Of a stretch of 17,033 nucleotides of DNA, positions 14,171 through 17,033 are shown piece after piece. The stretch is from CAZMFZ01 sp964565665. Its GTDB lineage: Bacteria; Bacteroidota; Bacteroidia; Cytophagales; UBA9547. The stretch lies in the NCBI GenBank assembly GCA_964565665.1, contig CAZMFZ010000082.1:1-17033 (forward strand), written 5' to 3'. The position numbers and the translations under genes are program-made. Numbering within the stretch: the stretch's first letter is position 1; every line of letters begins with the position of its first letter. The notes beneath the pieces are model-generated. The model made no database searches, had not been told where the DNA came from, and saw only the letters and a list, made by a program, of their open reading frames with translations.

Positions 14171-15065
14171 TTAATTTTGCCCTTTTTAGAGCTGATTTGC
14201 TGAATACTTTTTCAAAAGTTTCGTCTTTCATATTTTCCCAATCTGTCTTTTTCCATTCAAATAGTTCTTGCAAAGGCGTAAATTCATCAATAGTAGTAGG
14301 CTTAGCAAAGCGATTCCAAGGGCAAACATCTTGGCAAATATCGCATCCGAACGCCCAATCATTCATTTTTCCTTTAAATTCATTTGCAATGGGCATATTT
14401 TCTTTCAACTCAATAGTGAGATATGAAATACATTTGCTTCCATCTACCACATATTCAGTAATGGCATCGGTGGGGCAGGCATCAACGCAACGGGTGCAAG
14501 TGCCACAATAATCTTTTATTGGGCCATCGGCTTGCAATTCTAAATCTATTATTAGTTCGGCTATGAAAAAGAAACTGCCTATTTCTCTATTAATCAAATT
14601 GGTATGCTTGCCTAGCCAGCCAAGGCCACTTTTTTCAGCCCACACTTTATCCATTACAGGAGCAGAATCTACAAATACCCTGCCCTCAACTTTGCCAATT
14701 TTTTCTTCAATTCTAAATAGAAAATCAAATAGTTTTTCTTTTATAACTATATGGTAATCACTGCCATAAGCATACTTGGCTATGTTGTAAGTTTCACCAG
14801 ATTTATCTATTTCTTTCTTAGGGTAGTAATTGAGCAGAAGTGAGATTACAGACTTCGACCCGGGTACAAGCTTAGTAGGATTGAGCCTCTTGTCAAAATG
14901 ATTTTCCATATACATCATTTGCCCATGCATTTGATTTTTAAGCCATGTCTCTAAACGCGGAGCATGCAATTCTAAAAATTCTGCCTTAGAAATACCACAA
15001 AAATCAAACCCCAAATCTTTGGCTATTTCCTTGATTGTGAGGGTATTTTGTATGATGGATGGCAT
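14136..15065 (-). CDS. queG: epoxyqueuosine reductase
   Basis: QueG performs the last step of queuosine synthesis, reducing epoxyqueuosine in tRNA to queuosine with cobalamin and two [4Fe-4S] clusters. The 309-residue length is usual for the family. The catalytic region FVDSAPVMDKVWAEKSGLGW (131-150) has the proposed proton donor D133. The ferredoxin-like cluster motifs are complete: CGTCTRCVDACP (C187, C190, C193, C197) and GCDICQDVCPW (C241, C244, C248), with C212 between them. A C-terminal tail of about 60 residues follows (LKRAKLKGLMRN), whereas longer homologues add HEAT repeats. The ATG at 15063-15065 gives a natural start. It is monocistronic on present evidence, and its end is folded into a hairpin (14117-14170). 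Confidence 0.97.
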   Translation of the reverse strand: MPSIIQNTLTIKEIAKDLGFDFCGISKAEFLELHAPRLETWLKNQMHGQMMYMENHFDKRLNPTKLVPGSKSVISLLLNYYPKKEIDKSGETYNIAKYAYGSDYHIVIKEKLFDFLFRIEEKIGKVEGRVFVDSAPVMDKVWAEKSGLGWLGKHTNLINREIGSFFFIAELIIDLELQADGPIKDYCGTCTRCVDACPTDAITEYVVDGSKCISYLTIELKENMPIANEFKGKMNDWAFGCDICQDVCPWNRFAKPTTIDEFTPLQELFEWKKTDWENMKDETFEKVFSKSALKRAKLKGLMRNIKFIA

Positions 15066-15148
15066 CTTATACTGTTCTAATATTTTGATCTAAACTTAGA
15101 TGAATAAGATTGCTCAAATACATTAACCATTTTCAAGGCTATCAATTT

Positions 15149-16399
15149 CTAGACTTTGGCATCGGCAACCAACTGAGGTGCTGATTCTACTTCTTTTTTC
15201 AAAAGCCTCAAATCTTTGCCTGTATCTACAATGTATACCCCTTTATTAGCCAAGGCATCTTTTGCTTGCATTAAATCAGAAAGCGAAAGCGTACCAATCA
15301 AATAATTGTAATCTTTTCCGAAGAATTTTTCACTTATTTTGTTCAATTTCAACGATTTAATATCGCTGTCGTTGGTGTAGCGTACATATACTTCAATCTC
15401 TACATCTGTAGTGTATTGCAATTTATCTTGCTGAAGAAATTTTTTGTATTCATATCGATAATTGTAAGTAAGTGCTGATATATCAGACAGCACGGCAGAC
15501 CCCGTAGGATGCCCTCCTGCACCCTTGCCAAAGAAAAATTGCTTGTCGGCAAAAGCAGCTTCAACAATTACGCCATTATTTTCATAATTTACATTATATA
15601 AATAGTGGTGTTCGTCAACAAACTGAGGCATTACAAAAAGCGTTACCTGCTTTTCATTTAATTTTACGGCATTTGGAACTAGCCTAATCTTGTATCCTTT
15701 TTCTTTGGCATATTTTAAATCATGTACAGAAAGATGGTCGATACCATAATTGAATACTTCTTTTGGATTTACAAAAATGCCATACGCATGCGCTGCCACA
15801 ATGCAAAGCTTGTATTTTGAATCGAAACCTGCCACATCGGAAGTAGGGTCGGTTTCGGCAAAACCTAGGTCTTGGGCTTGTTTCAGAGCCGTTTCATAAC
15901 TCAGGTTCTCATCAAACATTTTGGTGAGAATATAATTAGAAGTGCCGTTGAATATGCCACAAACTGAGAAAAGTAATTCATTGTCGTAATACTCCTCCAG
16001 ATTTCTAATTATAGGAATAGCTCCGCAAGTTGAAGCTTCATAAAGCAGGGAAACATTGTGTTTTTGTTGCAGTTGCACCAACTCTTCCAAATGCTCGGCT
16101 AGCATTTTTTTATTGGCTGTAATTACGTGTTTACCCGCTTTTAGGGCTGCCACTGTTATTTCGTAGGCTTCATCTGAATCGTTAATCAATTCGAGCACTA
16201 CATCAATTTCAGGATTGTCAAGAATATCTTCTTTATCGTAAGTGAAGTGAAAATCTGGAATTGTTCTTCGTTTATCTCTATTTTTTACACATATTTTATA
16301 CACATCGGCTTTTATGCCTTTGGCTTTATTCAACACATCGTACAAGCCCTGACCCACCACACCAAAGCCAAAAAGCCCCAACTTGATATTTTTACTCAT
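15149..16399 (-). CDS. hom: homoserine dehydrogenase
   Basis: This enzyme reduces aspartate semialdehyde to homoserine, the branch point to methionine and threonine. From the ATG at 16397-16399 it has 416 residues. The N-terminal NAD(P) fold has GLFGFGVVGQG (8-18). Then come VITANKKMLAEH, EASTCGAIPIIRNLEEYY, NGTSNYILTKM, and the catalytic stretch GFAETDPTSDVAGFDSKYKL. GKGAGGHPTGSAVLSDI closes the catalytic domain, and a C-terminal ACT-like domain (about 330-400) could bind an amino acid for feedback control. An earlier in-frame ATG at 16417 adds MGALRI and would lie inside the G/C hairpin, so it is less likely. metX lies upstream in the same direction, which directs homoserine toward methionine. 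Confidence 0.96.
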   Translation of the reverse strand: MSKNIKLGLFGFGVVGQGLYDVLNKAKGIKADVYKICVKNRDKRRTIPDFHFTYDKEDILDNPEIDVVLELINDSDEAYEITVAALKAGKHVITANKKMLAEHLEELVQLQQKHNVSLLYEASTCGAIPIIRNLEEYYDNELLFSVCGIFNGTSNYILTKMFDENLSYETALKQAQDLGFAETDPTSDVAGFDSKYKLCIVAAHAYGIFVNPKEVFNYGIDHLSVHDLKYAKEKGYKIRLVPNAVKLNEKQVTLFVMPQFVDEHHYLYNVNYENNGVIVEAAFADKQFFFGKGAGGHPTGSAVLSDISALTYNYRYEYKKFLQQDKLQYTTDVEIEVYVRYTNDSDIKSLKLNKISEKFFGKDYNYLIGTLSLSDLMQAKDALANKGVYIVDTGKDLRLLKKEVESAPQLVADAKV

Positions 16400-16408
16400 T
16401 ATTCTTAA

Positions 16409-16433
16409 AGCCCCCAAACCCCCGAAGGGGGCT
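16409..16433. repeat. short C-run/G-run hairpin before hom
   Basis: AGCCCCC (16409-16415) and GGGGGCT (16427-16433) are inverted, and a second pairing CCCCC-GAA-GGGGG (16419-16431) is possible with a 3-base loop, so two folds compete. It resembles the short CCCCC...GGGGG elements seen between genes in many Bacteroidota genomes. It lies 10 to 34 bases upstream of the hom ATG. Confidence 0.6.
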
Positions 16434-16445
16434 CATTATTGGTTC

Positions 16446-16482
16446 AATATTCAAGGGTAATCCCTATTACAGGATGAATATT
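16446..16482. other. nested hairpin between metX and hom
   Basis: AATATTCA (16446-16453) pairs with TGAATATT (16475-16482), and inside it GTAAT (16457-16461) pairs with ATTAC (16466-16470) around CCCT, with AGG/AGGA between the two stems. No T-run follows in the minus direction. It may regulate or process the metX-hom transcript. I do not recognise a known riboswitch. Confidence 0.5.
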
Positions 16483-16552
16483 TAATTTATTAAATTTATC
16501 TCTTATTAATTTTCAGTTTTTAATCACTCCTCGACCTAATATTCAAATGTAT

Positions 16553-17033
16553 TCAACTATTGTAAAAGTTTTGAATAATTCGTTCTATTTTTTGAGTCTC
16601 CATCAGAAAACCATCGTGCCCAAAAAGCGATTCGATAATATGCAATTCAGAGTTTTTAATGTGTTGGTGCATAAATTCCTGCTCTATATTTGGAAATAAA
16701 ACATCGGTGGAAATGCCTATAATTAATGTTTTTGCTTTTACCGTAGCCAATGCAATTTCCACACTTCCTCTGTTGCGACCCACGTTGTGCGAATCGAGTA
16801 GGCGTGTCATCGACCAATAGGAAAAAGCGTTGTATCTTTTGCTGAATTTTTCGCCTTGGTACTGCTGATACGATATCGCTTTCAGATTTTCAAGTTCGTC
16901 AATATGGTCAATTTGCGTTTGCTGATAGGTTTCGTAGCTGCGATAAGAAAGCAATGCAATAGCCCTGGCTACTTTTAGGCCTTCAATTCCTGCATATATT
17001 TGCGATTCTCCCCAAGTTTTATCGGCACGAATG
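16553..17033 (-). CDS. metX: homoserine O-acetyltransferase, C-terminal part
   Basis: MetX transfers an acetyl group from acetyl-CoA to homoserine, committing it to methionine. The visible C-terminal part, about 160 residues, is open to the window edge and starts in frame at 17032. It reads through GESQIYAGIEGLKVARAIA, then LLSYRSYETYQQ. The catalytic-triad aspartate is in LIIGISTDVLFP and the histidine in LFGHDGFLMET; the nucleophilic serine would lie beyond the right edge. It ends at 16553, and hom follows after about 150 bases with two hairpins in between, so it may be an operon in which the second gene is modulated. Confidence 0.94.
   Translation of the reverse strand, partial: IRADKTWGESQIYAGIEGLKVARAIALLSYRSYETYQQTQIDHIDELENLKAISYQQYQGEKFSKRYNAFSYWSMTRLLDSHNVGRNRGSVEIALATVKAKTLIIGISTDVLFPNIEQEFMHQHIKNSELHIIESLFGHDGFLMETQKIERIIQNFYNS

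Noticed and set aside
1..17033. CRISPR array, insertion sequence or prophage
   Set aside because: No repeated units with regular spacing, transposase motifs or phage genes were seen. The accessory genes around murG show no terminal repeats that I could find.

Overview
The window looks like the chromosome of an AT-rich Bacteroidota bacterium. Four things suggest this: a type IX secretion protein resembling PorZ with a C-terminal sorting domain; promoter-like boxes of the Bacteroidota form TTTG-N20-TAnnTTTG; a birA / rsfS-ftsH divergent pair; and gene starts without clear Shine-Dalgarno sequences. I cannot name the genus.

Layout. Bases 1-4280 (minus strand) are a piece of the division and cell wall (dcw) cluster in the order ftsW, murG, murC. 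It is interrupted twice. Between ftsW and murG lie a small protein plus a nucleotidyltransferase, which overlaps murG by 4 nt (GTGA). Between murG and murC lie a MntA-like nucleotidyltransferase that lost one catalytic aspartate and a frameshifted HEPN (HepT-like toxin) relic. murD, usually just upstream of ftsW, is not there; an Lrp/AsnC regulator sits upstream instead. From 4963 to 5174 there is a complete small-RNA transcription unit (promoter, atypical tRNA-Leu-like gene, intrinsic terminator). A SpoIIE/PP2C-type serine phosphatase follows on the plus strand, convergent with birA. birA is divergent from rsfS-ftsH, which ends in a strong terminator.

Bases 10085-16417 are all minus strand: porZ overlapped by tdk, a lipoprotein of unknown function, a small secreted protein, queG (epoxyqueuosine reductase), and homoserine dehydrogenase behind metX, whose N-terminal part lies outside the window.

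Functionally the window is mostly housekeeping: lipid II synthesis and septal polymerisation, biotin loading, ribosome silencing, membrane proteolysis, thymidine salvage, tRNA modification and the aspartate-family amino acids. The parts worth a second look are the toxin-antitoxin-type modules on both sides of murG, the tRNA-like RNA with an oversized variable arm, and several hairpins without U-tracts that include stop codons or lie between co-directional genes.
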